NCBI RefSeq assembly: GCF_027943255.1
Contig: NC_072896.1
Coordinates: 39,830,501-39,894,500 of the forward strand
DNA: 64,000 nt
Direction of reading: 5' to 3'
Source: Anastrepha obliqua
Lineage: Eukaryota; Arthropoda; Insecta; Diptera; Tephritidae
Shown: piece by piece, positions 22,042 to 37,000 of the stretch
Numbering within the stretch: the first letter of the stretch is position 1
How the letters are laid out: each line of letters opens with the position of its first letter
Translations under genes and position numbers: made by a program
Notes under the pieces: generated by a model
Seen by the model: the letters and a program-made list of their open reading frames with translations, nothing else
Databases searched by the model: none
What the model was told of the DNA's origin: nothing

Positions 22042-25000
22042 CTGTAACAATAATAAACAAAAAATGTTAAAAAAATATGCCTTAATACAACTATAAAACT
22101 ATAACTGGACTTACCGTCTCAATGCGTCCGTGGCACAAGAGTAATTATACCACCAACCCCGTCTTTGCTTTCTTGCACAACGACCATCGGTAGCAAACTC
22201 ATAGTTTTTTATTTTTGAAAAATATTTTACACCCGGATCTCCTCTGCCATTTTCCAAAACATCTACAGTATAATTGGATCTCTCACCCTCGATAGAAAAC
22301 TTATCATAGTAAAAGAATCGCTCCGACTCAAAATCAACACCAACTAGTAAAGCGTGAGGTGAAGTCTTTGTCATGACATTCAAGCGCTTTAATCCAATAA
22401 AATAATCATTGTTCGCGTTTCCAAAGCCAGCTTGGTATTCAGACCAGTTTTTTTCCAAGGTACCATTATCGCTGTGCTCATTTCGTAGTATTACAGTCCA
22501 CGGATAGCAATCTTTTGGGTCTTCTGGTAAACACTTAGTCAGGCAATATACATTGAATGGCGGAAAGCCCGATATTTGTAATTCGTAAATGCCATCCTTA
22601 TATCGCACGCCATTCTTCACCTTCACCTCCGTACAATCACGTATGGCGGATAGCTTGCGCTCAGCTTTTCTAAAATACATACATACATTAGCGCATAATA
22701 AATATTATATTGAAATTAATGAAATAAAAATTTATACATAAATTATTTTGAGGAAAATTTCGTGGCGAACTGGAACATATTTTTTTTCATTTGTTCCAAA
22801 TGTCCTGAATGGGTTGTATTCAATGTATAGCAACCCGAGAGATTATCAAAAAGTATGCGTGGATTAGAAATAGACTAAAAACGCTATGTTTGAACCCCAC
22901 AAAACTCCTTCTCTTTATTACAGTTATAAGACTATCTTTAGCAGAACTGGGGATTAATACCAAAAGTAATATAAGCAAGCATATTTTGTTCTTCAAAGGC
23001 AGTAAACATTATCTTGTTAGCTCCTATTGAGATCTTCACCGGAAAGAAGTGTCAATGCGGAGAACTGGACTCATCAGGTACGGGTCGACCACAAATAATA
23101 TCCGAAAGATAGACATATCCAAATACTATATGAGCCCATAAAGAACTCATTTCTATATTGGCGGGTACACGGTGGACCACGATGCTGGAATAGGTATTTA
23201 TTCCGAATAAGCAAATCAATGCGGGATCAAGCGAGCATTTTCCATGCAGCAATACTAGGTAATTGCCTTTAATAAATTTAGAAAGGGCATGCATAGAAAT
23301 GAACGATTTGTACATTCTGAATTCAGGCAAATCCGAGGTAGTAGGAAAAGGTAAAATGAAATTATATTTAGTGTACCTTTCGATGAGCACCGAAGAGAGA
23401 TGAGAATGAGAGAGTGAATGAATTGACTAATGCTGAAAACAGTGACCGACGTACGTAATCCCTTACCGCAGCCCCTAACGAGCACAAAACTGAGCAAAAC
23501 TCATCCCGTAGAGAACATATTAACACAATACATCGGTTTGTGTGTGTATGTGTTTGGTTGTATCTACACAATGTTGCCATTGATACTTTTGCCTACACAC
23601 ATTTTCACACATCCACGTTATCAGTTACAATTTTTCATTGTTTAATAAACCAACGCCAAAACCGACAAATGCCAATAGTTCATTTATCTATAATTAAAAT
23701 TATTCAACAGTGTTTTTAAGTTATTTTAATAAAAATTATAATTTTTCTAAGTTTATTTTGCAAATGATTTCGAAATGTACTGCTTGGCAACACTGTGTGG
23801 TGATAGAGCAATCAGCTGGCAGGGTTCTACGGGAATTTTCAAAAATCGTGAGAAGTAATTTTTCATTTACATGATGTTCTCATTAGTTTAATCGTACCAG
23901 CTGACAGGATACTGCGCTTACATCGGTCACTGCTTCCAGCATAGGGCGGTTGCTTGCTGGACGTTGATATTACTAGTTGCCTATTTTATATGATCTAAAA
24001 AATGTTCACTAAAGCAATTCGCGCCATACTTACTGTTGTTCTATAACCGCAGTAGACTGCAATTTTCTCTCGAGTTCGGCTAAACGCTTCCCATTTATTT
24101 CCATAAGAGTTTTTTCACTAAAAGAAAAACGTAAAGATATGAAATTAATGACGAAACCATTTCAATATTCACAAATTCAATGAGTCACCAAGAATGAGAA
24201 AAACCAATTCATGAATAATAAATGTACCCACGTGAACACTTAAAAAAATTCGACTCTTCTGGTTAAAATTATTCGGTACGCATAACAGAATGCCTTTAAG
24301 TGTATTTTTTTTTGTTTTCTTTTAATGTATGCTTTCAAGCTGGATGAGCTTGACATTCTTACATGCCCGTTTAATATGCCAATTAAAACGTTTTGTTTAC
24401 ATTTTCCAAAATTTTTTTTCATACTCACTCTTGTTGAAGATTCGCAGTAGACTGCAATTTGCTCTCAAGTTCCGCTAAGCGCTTCTCATTTTTTTCCATA
24501 AGAGTTTTTTCACTAAAAGAAAAACATAAAGATATGAAATTAATGACGAAACCATTTCAATATTCACAAATTCAATGAGCCACCAAGAATGAGAAAAACC
24601 AATTCAAGAATTATAAATGTACCCCCGTGAACACTTAAAAAAATTCCACTCTTCTGGTTAAAATTATTCGGTACGCATAACAGAATGCCTTAAAGTGTAT
24701 TTTTTTTTTTTGTTTTTTTTTTTTTTAATGTATGCTTTCAAGCTGGATGAGCTTGACATTCTTACATGCCCGTTTAATATGCCAATTAAAACGTTTTGTT
24801 TACATTTTCCAAATTTTTTTTTCATACTCACTCTTGTTGAAGATTCGCAGTAGACTGCAATTTGGTCTCAAGTTCCGCTAAGCGCTTCTCATTTTTTTCC
24901 ATAAGAGTTTTTTCACTAAAAGAAAAACATAAAGATATGAAATTAATGACGAAACCATTTCAATATTCACAAATTCAATGAGCCACCAAGAATGAGAAAA

Positions 25001-28000
25001 ACCAATTCAAGAATTATAAATGTACCCCCGTGAACACTTAAAAAAATTCCACTCTTCTGATTAAAATTATTCGGTACGCATAACAGAATGCCTTAAAGTG
25101 TATTTTTTTTTGTTTTTTTTTTCTTTAATGTATGCTTTCAAGCTGGATGAGCTTGACATTCTTACATGCCCGTTTAATATGCCAATTAAAACGTTTTGTT
25201 TACATTTTCCAAATTTTTTTTCATACTCACTCTTGTTGAAGATTCGCAGTAGACTGCAATTTGCTCTCAAGTTCCGCTAAGCGCTTCTCATTTTTTTCCA
25301 TAAGAGTTTTTTCACTAAAAGAAAAACATAAAGATATGAAATTAATGATGAAACCATTTCAATATTCGCAAATTCACCAATTCATGAATAATAAATGTAC
25401 CCACGTGAACACTTAAAAAAATTCGACTCTTCTGGTTAAAATTATTCGGTACGCATAACAGAATGCCTTTAAGTGTATTGTTTTTTTTCTTTTAATGTAT
25501 GATTTCAAGCTGGATGAGCTTGACATTCTTACATGCCCGTTTAATATGCCAATTAAAACGTTTTGTTTACGTTTTCCAAAATTTTTTTTTCATACTCACT
25601 CTTGTTGAAGATTCGCAGTAGACTGCACTTTTCTCTCGAGCTCGGCTAAACGCTTCCCATTTTTTTCCATAAGAGTTTTTTCACTAAAAGAAAAACATAA
25701 AGATATGAAATTAATGACGAAACCATTTCAATATTCACAAGTTCACCAATTCATGAATAATAAATGTACCCACGTGAACACTTAAAAAAATTCGACTCTT
25801 CTGGTTAAAATTATTCGGTACGCATAACAGAATGCCTTTAAGTTTATTTTTTTTGTTTTTTTTTTTAATGTATGCTTTCAAGCTGGATGAGCTTGACATT
25901 CTTACATGCCCGTTTAATATGCCAATTAAAACGTTTTGTTTACATTTTCCAAAATTTTTTTCATACTCACTCTTGTTGAAGATTCGCAGTAGACTGCAAT
26001 TTTCTCTCGAGCTCGACTAAACGCTTCCCATTTTTTTCCATAAGAGTTTTTTCACTAAAAGAAAAACATAAAGATATGAAATTAATGACGAAACCATTTC
26101 AATATTCACAAATTCAATGAGTCACCAAGAATGAGAAAAACCAATTCATGAATAATAAATGTACCCCCGTGAACACTTAAAAAAATTCCACTCTTCTGGT
26201 TAAAATTATTCGGTACGCATAACAGAATGCCTTTAAGTGTATTGTTTTTTTTTTTTCTTTTAATGTATGCTTTCAAGCTGGATGAGCTTGACATTCTTAC
26301 ATGCCCGTTTAATATGCCAATTAAAACGTTTTGTTTACATTTTCCAAATTTTTTTTTCATACTCACTCTTGTTGAAGATTCGCAGTAGACTGCAATTTGG
26401 TCTCAAGTTCCGCTAAGCGCTTCTCATTTTTTTCCATAAGAGTTTTTTCACTAAAAGAAAAACATAAAGATATGAAATTAATGACGAAACCATTTCAATA
26501 TTCACAAATTCAATGAGCCACCAAGAATGAGAAAAACCAATTCAAGAATTATAAATGTACCCCCGTGAACACTTAAAAAAATTCCACTCTTCTGATTAAA
26601 ATTATTCGGTACGCATAACAGAATGCCTTAAAGTGTATTTTTTTTTGTTTTTTTTTTCTTTAATGTATGCTTTCAAGCTGGATGAGCTTGACATTCTTAC
26701 ATGCCCGTTTAATATGCCAATTAAAACGTTTTGTTTACATTTTCCAAATTTTTTTTCATACTCACTCTTGTTGAAGATTCGCAGTAGACTGCAATTTGCT
26801 CTCAAGTTCCGCTAAGCGCTTCTCATTTTTTTCCATAAGAGTTTTTTCACTAAAAGAAAAACATAAAGATATGAAATTAATGATGAAACCATTTCAATAT
26901 TCGCAAATTCACCAATTCATGAATAATAAATGTACCCACGTGAACACTTAAAAAAATTCGACTCTTCTGGTTAAAATTATTCGGTACGCATAACAGAATG
27001 CCTTTAAGTGTATTGTTTTTTTTCTTTTAATGTATGATTTCAAGCTGGATGAGCTTGACATTCTTACATGCCCGTTTAATATGCCAATTAAAACGTTTTG
27101 TTTACGTTTTCCAAAATTTTTTTTTCATACTCACTCTTGTTGAAGATTCGCAGTAGACTGCACTTTTCTCTCGAGCTCGGCTAAACGCTTCCCATTTTTT
27201 TCCATAAGAGTTTTTTCACTAAAAGAAAAACATAAAGATATGAAATTAATGACGAAACCATTTCAATATTCACAAGTTCACCAATTCATGAATAATAAAT
27301 GTACCCACGTGAACACTTAAAAAAATTCGACTCTTCTGGTTAAAATTATTCGGTACGCATAACAGAATGCCTTTAAGTTTATTTTTTTTGTTTTTTTTTT
27401 TAATGTATGATTTCAAGCTGGATGAGCTTGACATTCTTACATGCCCGTTTAATATGCCAATTAAAACGTTTTGTTTACGTTTTCCAAAATTTTTTTTTCA
27501 TACTCACTCTTGTTGAAGATTCGCAGTAGACTGCACTTTTCTCTCGAGCTCGGCTAAACGCTTCCCATTTTTTTCCATAAGAGTTTTTTCACTAAAAGAA
27601 AAACATAAAGATATGAAATTAATGACGAAACCATTTCAATATTCACAAGTTCACCAATTCATGAATAATAAATGTACCCACGTGAACACTTAAAAAAATT
27701 CGACTCTTCTGGTTAAAATTATTCGGTACGCATAACAGAATGCCTTTAAGTTTATTTTTTTTTGTTTTTTTTTTTTAATGTATGCTTTCAAGCTGGATGA
27801 GCTTGACATTCTTACATGCCCGTTTAATATGCCAATTAAAACGTTTTGTTTACATTTTCTAAAATTTTTTTCATACTCACTCTTGTTGAAGATTCGCAGT
27901 AGACTGCAATTTTCTCTCGAGCTCGACTAAACGCTTCCCATTTTTTTCCATAAGAGTTTTTTCACTAAAAGAAAAACATAAAGATATGAAATTAATGACG

Positions 28001-31000
28001 AAACCATTTCAATATTCACAAATTCAATGAGTCACCAAGAATGAGAAAAACCAATTCATGAATAATAAATGTACCCCCGTGAACACTTAAAAAAATTCCA
28101 CTCTTCTGGTTAAAATTATTCGGTACGCATAACAGAATGCCTTTAAGTGTATTGTTTTTTTTTTTTTCTTTTAATGTATGCTTTCAAGCTGGATGAGCTT
28201 GACATTCTTACATGCCCGTTTAATATGCCAATTAAAACGTTTTGTTTACATTTTCCAAAATTTTTTTTCATACTCACTCTTGTTGAAGATTCGCAGTAGA
28301 CTGCAATTTTCTCTCGAGCTCGACTAAACGCTTCCCATTTTTTTCCATAAGAGTTTTTTCACTAAAAGAAAAACATAAAGATATGAAATTAATGACGAAA
28401 CCATTTCAATATTCACAAATTCAATGAGTCACCAAGAATGAGAAAAACCAAGTCATGAATAATAAATGTACCCCCGTGAACACTTAAAAAAATTCCACTC
28501 TTCTGGTTAAAATTATTCGGTACGCATAACAGAATGCCTTTAAGTGTATTGTTGTTTTTTTCCTTTTAATGTATGCTTTCAAGCTGGATGAGCTTGACAT
28601 TCTTACATGCCCGTTTAATATGCCAATTAAAACGTTTTGTTTACATTTTCCAAAATTTTTTTTCATACTCACTCTTGTTGAAGATTCGCAGTAGACTGCA
28701 ATTTTCTCTCGAGCTCGGCTAAACGCTTAACATTTTTTTCCATAAGAGTTTTTTCACTAAAAGAAAAACATAAAGATATGAAATTATTTTTATTTTTTTT
28801 TTTTTTTTTATTTATTAAAAGAGTAACAATTATAAATAATTATTCCACTTAAAGAGCTAAAGCACTGGCTACTATGGCCTTCGGCTATTAGTATAATAAA
28901 AAATGACAGCGTGTCTTATAGCCTTAACTTACATCTAGATACATAATCGTAAATCTTATTTAAATTGCATACCGTTGTCTGTTTGAGGAGTTCCGATGGT
29001 TTGATGCTTGAGAAGAAGGATGTTCTGATGTTTTGTAGGGAAGGACAAGTATCTATCAGATGGAGTGTAGTAAATTCGTTGGAGCCACAAAAAGGGCATG
29101 TAGGCTTCGGTGAACCGCTGAGCAGGTGGGCATGTGTCATGAGTGTGTGGCCGATTCTCAGTCGAGTAAAGGTTTTTGCTTGGTGACATAATGCGGATGG
29201 AGGGTAGATATTTTTTCCCCCAAAGGGGTTAAAGTTTTTATAAGGATGCTGATAAATGTTCCATTTAGTTGCTGCGTTATCTGCGGCAAGTTCTTTCGCT
29301 AGTATCTTTATGTCATTGCGAGTGATATAGTTAAATGTGTGTAGAGGTTCCTTATTCGCCTCTTTCGCTCTCTTGTCAGCTATTTCGTTACCATTTATCC
29401 CAGAGTGCCCAGGAATCCACATAATTTTGATTGCACCTGTGTGTATTGAAATTATATTGCGGATTTTTGTTATCATCGGGGTGTCATTTGTGGGGTTTAA
29501 GATAGCTTCGATTGAGGATTTGCTATCGGTGCAAATTAAGTGCTTGCTACATTTCTGGGAGGCAAAGATTACTGCTTCAAGTAACACAGCTGCTTCAGCT
29601 GTAAATATTGAAGTGAATCTTGGCAGAATTCCGGCATAGATGGTAACACCTTCTGCGTTTGTCACTGCAAACGATGTGCAGGTGTCGGTTTTTGATCCGT
29701 CGGTAAAAATGATCTCCCAATCTTTCTTTAATGGGGAAATGGTTTCGAGAAAAATCTGGTTGTATTCGTTAGTATTAGTGGAATCTTTTAAATGTTTGGA
29801 TAGATTGTTCAATATCATCGAGTTGGGAACGACCCACGGTGGATGTATTGCAGGTACTACAAGTACTGGCTGGGCAATGATATCCAGTTTTTCGGCTTCT
29901 TTTAGAATGATGGAGATTGTTGATTCCCGGCTCTTTCTGTTTAATTTTTGAGTACTCGAGTTGATGTGTTTAAACAAAAGTCTGTTTCTACATTGAATTA
30001 TCTTCAAAATACTTGTCCTTGTATTGTTGGCCACCCTTTCCGAGATGGTGGGAAGTCCAGCTTCCGCTAAGGTAACGTTTATGCGGGAAGTGGGGAAGGC
30101 TCTGATGCTTCTCCTGACTGCAGCATGGTAAGGTGCTTCTAGGCGCTTTAGATGAGATTTAGCAGTGTCCGTATATAACCAGTCCGAAGTCAATTTTAGA
30201 TAAGATTAGAGATCTAGTGATACTTAATAATGTACTTGTATGTATCAAACAGTGCTTTGAGGATAAGTATTTAACTATGTTTAGTCTAGATAATAGGCTT
30301 AACCTAACGTATTCACAATGTTGCTTATAAGTTAGTCGCTTATCAAAGATAATGCCTAATATTTTAAGTGTGTTGGTGTGGGGGATTATGGTATTGGAGA
30401 AGGATATAGGTGGGAATATGCATTTATGCTTGCGGCATATATGGAATGTAGAACTTTTATTCACAGAAATACTGGCTCCCGAAGCTTGTGACCAAGCTTC
30501 GAGGTCCGCAAGGATACCGCTAAATGTACTTTTAACTTCTGATAAATTTTTGGTATTTGAAAAAATTACCACATCATCTGCGTAAATGAAGTGTTCGACA
30601 TGCAGATGTTTGGATATTATAGAGTTAACTTCATTAAAAGCTATGATGAACAAAATGACAGATAGAGGTTATCCTTGAGGAATACCATTAAAGAGGGGAA
30701 GGATTTGGGATTCTTGGTTGTTAGCACGAACATAAAATTTGCGATTGCATAAGTACGATTTGATAGTATTATACATTTTTTCCCCAATCTTCCAGCGATT
30801 TAGCTCTTCCAATACATTGTGAGAACCTATTCGATCGTATGCCTTTTCAAAATCTAGGCTAAGCACAGATACATGGTTTCTATCGGCAAGTGCTGAGTTA
30901 GCGAAATGATCAAATATTAGAAGTGGATCTATTACACTAAGTCCTTTTTGGAACGCAAACTGGTGTGGGCTAAGTAGGTTATTTTTTTGGGCAAACCAGA

Positions 31001-34000
31001 TGATTCGCCGGGAAATCATTTTCTCTAGAACTTTTGACATGCAAGGGAGAAGGGATATAGGTCTATAACTAGATATGAGGGAGTTGGGTTTATTAGGTTT
31101 GGGGATGGGGATAATTGCGGCAGTTTTCCACGCTTGAGGGAATAATCCTTGACTAAATATTGAGTTGTATAGGTTAACGAGTCGGGATTTTAAGAAGGAA
31201 GGAATATTTTTTAATATCGCGTAGTTAATTCTATCACCACCGGGAGTCTTACCCTTCAGAGAAGAAAGCGTTAAATCGAATTCTTCTATTGTGAATGGTG
31301 AATCTATTGCTACACTATCGGAGGAAGGGGAGGTGTTATGGTATTTAAAAGCGCTTATATTGTCTTTTCTTCTCTTGAAGTCGGGGTGGAAGTTTGAGCT
31401 GTGGGAGTAGTTTGACCAGGTGTCTGCGAATTTTTCAACTATCTCTTGTGAGGAATAAACTGGCCCTACTGGGAAATGAATAAATGGGATATGGTTAGGT
31501 TGGGAAGAGGCAGTGAGAGTTCTTATGTCAGCCCAAATTTTTTTCGGGTTGGACTGTGGTGTAATTTTAGCTGTGAGAGTTTCTAGCGCTTGTCTTTTGC
31601 AAGACTTCAACTCACGCCGGAATAGGGCATTGTGTCTCTTATATGCAATGAAGTTCTCGTCCGTCCTGTTTCTTTTAAATTGAGTCCATGAGGTCTGCTT
31701 ATTTTTCCTTAGGATGGAGAGCAAGTTAGACCAGTACGGAAGTCTGGCTGTATATTTTTTAGTACTGGTCTGAGGAATTGAAACATTGGCAGCTGACCGA
31801 ATGAGAGATTTGATTGCCGCAGCTTCTTTATTTACGTTGGCAGAGACTGGTATGTTGTGTGCTAAGGATACCAACGTAGCATTGAAAGCTTCCCAGTTCG
31901 CCTTTTCCATATTGAATTTTGGCTTAGGCTTAACTTGATAACTTTGAGGTAAAGAAACGGAAGTAATTATGGGGAAATGATCACTATTGTGTAAGTCATC
32001 TAATGTTTTAGTTGTTAATCTTGGTGCTATGGATGCGGAGGCGAGGGAAATGTCAGGGTGGGAGAAAGTCTTGTGGGTGGAAAAGTGGGTCGGGGAACAA
32101 TCGTTAAGGATGATAAGGTTTTTTGCGAGAACGACGTCTTCAATAATTTTTCCTCTGTTGTTGGTGGAGGATGATCCCCAAAGGGGACTCCATCGATTAA
32201 AATCACCCAACAAGATCAAAGGCGTGGAGAAAGAGTTTAGAATGTGGATTAGGTCTTTGCTGCTAAAAACTTGGTTAGGTGGGATATAACATGAAATCAT
32301 AGTAATTTTGAAGCCTACATCTACTTCAATTGCTAGAGATTGAATATCGGATACTATAGGGATGAATTTGTGAAAGAGGGATTTTTTTACCAATAGGGCA
32401 ACACCTTGTTTGCAAGTGTTGTTGTTTGGACTATTGTAATAGTAACTAACATATTTTAGTGGTGAGTAAGCAGATTTATTATGTGGAATATGCGTTTCTT
32501 GTAGGCAAATAATTTCAGGAGAAAATTCGTTTATTAGTATACTAAGATCAGGAAAATTATTAATGAGACCGTTGATATTCCATTGTAATATCTTCATGTT
32601 TTACTGTGTATCGGAAGAGTTAGTTGTTGGGAGAGAGGGTGTTGCAGTAATAGAGAAAAGGTTGGGTTGGGAAGAGTTTGAAGTGGGAGAGAATTGAGAG
32701 GAGTTTGTATGAATATTGGGCTGAGAAGGGTTTGAAGTAAGAGAAGATTGGGAAGAGTTGGTGGGGAGGTTGGAGTGGGAAGGGTTTGTAAGAAGAGTAG
32801 GGAGTGAAAATATGTTATGGGAAGAAGAATATATTTGGGAAATGAAGTCTTCAACTAACATTCTGGTTGCCGTTTGACTACAGGTTGAGTTCGGTGCTGC
32901 TATGTTGGTGGCGTTTGATTCAGGCGTGCTGTTAGTGATTGCATTGTTGTTTGTTATTGAATTATCGGTTTTTTTTATTGTATTGTCTGTGGATATATTT
33001 GAAGTGGGATTGCTGTTGTTGCTAATTGCATTTGAATTTGGGTTAACTGTCGTGTTATTAATAGGGCTATTGACTTTTTGCATATTTTGTGGTTGTTGTA
33101 CCATTTCAGAGAAGGAGGTAGAATTTTCGTTTATTTTTTGAGGTATTTGTTGTTTATGTATGTTTATTGCTTCACGAATAGTGCACTTTCTGTCTGTTTT
33201 TATTGTAATGATTTCTTTCATTTGAATAAATTTTGGGCATGTTTTGCTTGAGGAGGGGTGGGGACCTGAACAGTTTGCACATAGGGTGCGGGCACAAGGG
33301 GTTTCGACGTGAGGTGGGTATGCGCAGGTGACACATACTGGTGTTTTATCACATCTTTTGAGCGTGTGACCGAGTTTTTGACAACTCTTACACCGCATTG
33401 GGTTGGGGTAATATTGTTTCACCTTTGCTGTATACCACGATACTTCGATTTCCTCAGGTAAGTGATAGCGTTCGAAAGTGAGTAAGACTACCCCTGAAGG
33501 GGTTGGCTTACCTTCAACAAATTTAGGGAACTTGTACGCTGATGTAACACCCTGTTCTTTCAAGTTCTCCACTATTTCGTCTTCTTTAACATAATTCAGA
33601 CAAGGAGCATAAATTGTGCCTTTGGTTGAGTTGAGGTTCTTGTGTAACTCGAATTTTACGGGGCAGATACCGGCAAGGTTTTTTGTTTCAATAAATTTGT
33701 TGGCGATGATTGAATTTTTAACAAATAATAATAAATTTCCGTCTCTTAATTCAGAGATATTGAGAATATCAGAGCTGATATGCCTCAGCGCTTTATGAAT
33801 CAAAAAACAAGAAAAGGCATTAAGTGGCTTGGAAGAGTCCATTGTACTTGCAATTAAATATTTCGGATTTTCTTTTTGTAAACGAGGTAGTGTTGGAAAC
33901 AAATCCTTTGTAATTGCTTGTGCTTTTTTTCGTTTACGGTGGGGGCTTGCTGCTAGGGCAGCAAACCTGTTGTCCCCGAGTGCGGGAGACATAATTATTG

Positions 34001-37000
34001 TTTTTCTTACCGCAGCAGTTAACTATTCTTTTTTTTTCACACGCGAAAAAGCAAAAACAAAACACAAAAGAGAATAAGGTGGGATGCAAAAACGCAACGA
34101 ACTCGTACTGTAGTCAAACTGAAAGCGATAGACACAACCGAATGCGACGAATGCCAGTCGATGACTGGATATGAAATTAATGACGAAACCATTTCAATAT
34201 TCACAAATTCAATGAGTCACCAAGAATGAGAAAAACCAATTCATGAATAATAAATGTACCCACGTGAACACTTAAAAAAATTCGACTCTTCTGGTTAAAA
34301 TTATTCGGTACGCATAACAGAATGCCTCTAAGTGTATTTTTTTTTGTTTTTTTTTTTTTAATGTATGCTTTCAAGCTGGATGAGCTTGACATTCTTACAT
34401 GCCCGTTTAATATGCCAATTAACACGTTTTGTTTACATTTTCCAAAATTTGTTTCATACTCACTCTTGTTGAAGATTCGCAGTAGACTGCAATTTTCTCT
34501 CGAGCTCGGCTAAACGCTTCCCATTTTTTTCCATAAGAGTTTTTTCACTAAAAGAAAAACATAAAGATATGAAATTAATGACGAAACCATTTCAATATTC
34601 GCAAATTCACCAATTCATGAATAATAAATGTACCCACGTGAACACTTAAAAAAATTCGACTCTTCTGGTTAAAATTATTCGGTACGCATAACAGAATGCC
34701 TTTAAGTGTATTGTTTTTTTTTTCTTTTAATGTATGCTCTCAAGCTGGATGAGCTTGACATTCTTACATGCCCGTTTAATATGCCAATTAAAACGTTTTG
34801 TTTACGTTTTCCAAAATTTTTTTTTCATACTCACTCTTGTTGAAGATTCGCAGTAGACTGCAATTTTCTCTCGAGCTCGGCTAAACGCTTCTCATTTTTT
34901 TCCATAAGAGTTTTTTCACTAAAAGAAAAACATAAAGATATGAAATTAATGACGAAACCATTTCAATATTCGCAAATTCACCAATTCATGAATAATAAAT
35001 GTACCCACGTGAACACTTAAAAAAATTCGACTCTTCTGGTTAAAATTATTCGGTACGCATAACAGAATGCCTTTAAGTTTATTTTTTTTTGTTTTTTTTT
35101 TTTAATGTATGCTTTCAAGCTGGATGAGCTTGACATTCTTACATGCCCGTTTAATATGCCAATTAAAACATTTTGTTTACGTTTTCCAAAATTTTTTTTT
35201 CATACTCACTCTTGTTGAAGATTCGCAGTAGACTGCAATTTTCTCTCGAGCTCGACTAAACGCTTCCCATTTTTTTCCATAAGAGTTTTTTCACTAAAAG
35301 AAAAACATAAAGATATGAAATTAATGACGAAACCATTTCAATATTCGCAAATTCACCAATTCATGAATAATAAATGTACCCACGTGAACACTTAAAAAAA
35401 TTCGACTCTTCTGGTTAAAATTATTCGGTACGCATAACAGAATGCCTTTAAGTGTATTGTTTTTTTTTCTTTAATGTATGATTTCAAGCTGGATGAGCTT
35501 GACATTCTTACATGCCCGTTTAATATGCCAATTAAAACGTTTTGTTTACGTTTTCCAAAATTTTTTTTCATACTCACTCTTGTTGAAGATTCGCAGTAGA
35601 CTGCAATTTTCTCTCGAGCTCGGCTAAACGCTTCCCATTTTTTTCCATAAGAGTTTTTTCACTAAAAGAAAAACATAAAGATATGAAATTAATGACGAAA
35701 CCATTTCAATATTCACAAATTCAATGAGTCACCAAGAATGAGAAAAACCAATTCATGAATAATAAATGTACCCACGTGAACACTTAAAAAAATTCGACTC
35801 TTCTGGTTAAAATTATTCGGTACGCATAACAGAATGCCTTTAAGTTTATTTTTTTTTGTTTTTTTTTTTAATGTATGCTTTCAAGCTGGATGAGCTTGAC
35901 ATTCTTACATGCCCGTTTAATATGCCAATTAAAACGTTTTGTTTACATATCTTCGAGACGAGTGGTACCTACATAAAAAAAATAATCATCGAAAGTCGAA
36001 TGTTCGTAGTCCGCGAAATTTAAAAATTCACCTTATTTTTTGCACAAACCTCGTATGCCCGCGTGTAGGCTTAAAGAAAACAATCCTTCTTCTTCTTCTT
36101 TTTCTTGAGGAATGCTGCAGGGTCAAGATAAACGACTTCTTACTGTTGGAATTGAATGAATGGGGCTTGGAAGAAAATGTATCCATTATTTTCGCGTAAC
36201 AGTTTTTGTGCAAATAGTTTAAAACTGTTTTATGGTCGATCTTTAGCTCCTGAGCGATGCTACTACTACTAGTATGCCGGTCAACTTCGGTTATATCTGT
36301 AAATTTTTCGAGATTATCGACATTTCCTTTAACATCAAAAGTGCCTTAACGGAATCGACGAAACCAAAAGTGCAAGTAATTGGTTGTTATAGTGTCGGTA
36401 CCATAAACATCATTCACAATTTTAGCAAGCCAGGACGCATTTTCACCGTTTTCAAAGAAAAACTGTAAAATATACCGAATTTTCTCTTTGTTGAATTCGA
36501 TTGTTAACACCCTGTAACTTACAACTGAATGGACAAAAATAAAGCAGCAAATGTACTTTTTTAGTGTGAAATGTCACTTGAACAACGAATATAAACTTAT
36601 AATTGTTTGATCAATGCTTTACCAGATATCGATCACTACAGCCATTTACCGAGAAAATAATGGATTTCATTTTCCCCAAGCTAATATTTCGATATCATAA
36701 TCTGTACACTGAATGCCATTTAGTTGTAAAATTTCCAACTCAACTTTTCGATTCACTTATATGTATATGCCGATCACTGTCGGATAATTATAATGACCGA
36801 AAATATACCAAATTTTTAAAAGTTTTCGAAATCACAAATAGTCACAAATCAACCAGTGCCTTCCAGTTCTTCTGTTCTTGAGCGAAATCAATAGCTTTCA
36901 AGTGCAAAACACTGTTAAAGAAGAATTTCGAGTTGAAGTATAAGGGCTTTTAGACCAAGTAATTTCTGAGATAAATGCTGTAGTCCAACTGTGTTACAAT

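Larger units (their letters stand above)
28787..34167 (-). mobile_element. I-like LINE, essentially full length, in an intron of gene B
   Basis: 5381 bp flanked by the 12-bp target duplication GATATGAAATTA (28775-28786 and 34168-34179), which is array intron sequence. The A-rich tail is at 28787-28815 on the minus strand. It has ORF1 (33992-32601) with zinc knuckles and ORF2 with endonuclease, RT and RNase H. Length and order match the Drosophila I factor, but the tail is poly(A)-like, not TAA. Same strand as gene B, so its poly(A) tail and any internal signals lie in the sense orientation of the host intron. Inactivated by one stop and one frameshift in ORF2. Confidence 0.85.

Noticed and set aside
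22900..22995. Hydrophobic, signal-peptide-like minus frame near KNKICLLILLLVL
   Set aside because: It has no ATG in frame (a TAA lies just upstream) and no splice acceptor that I could support.
23052..23390. 112-codon minus-strand ORF repeated at 45701-46039
   Set aside because: The two copies are near-identical DNA, so conservation says nothing, and the older third copy (47515-47721) breaks the frame. It lies in an intron and has no known motif.
24240..28672. Repeated 60-67-codon ORFs on both strands inside each array unit
   Set aside because: They run through intron sequence and T tracts and recur only because the unit is repeated. The true exon is the 84-bp segment in another frame.
23990..28786. 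CRISPR-like array
   Set aside because: Units are about 0.4 kb with no short unique spacers, and the genome is eukaryotic. Splice signals explain the structure.
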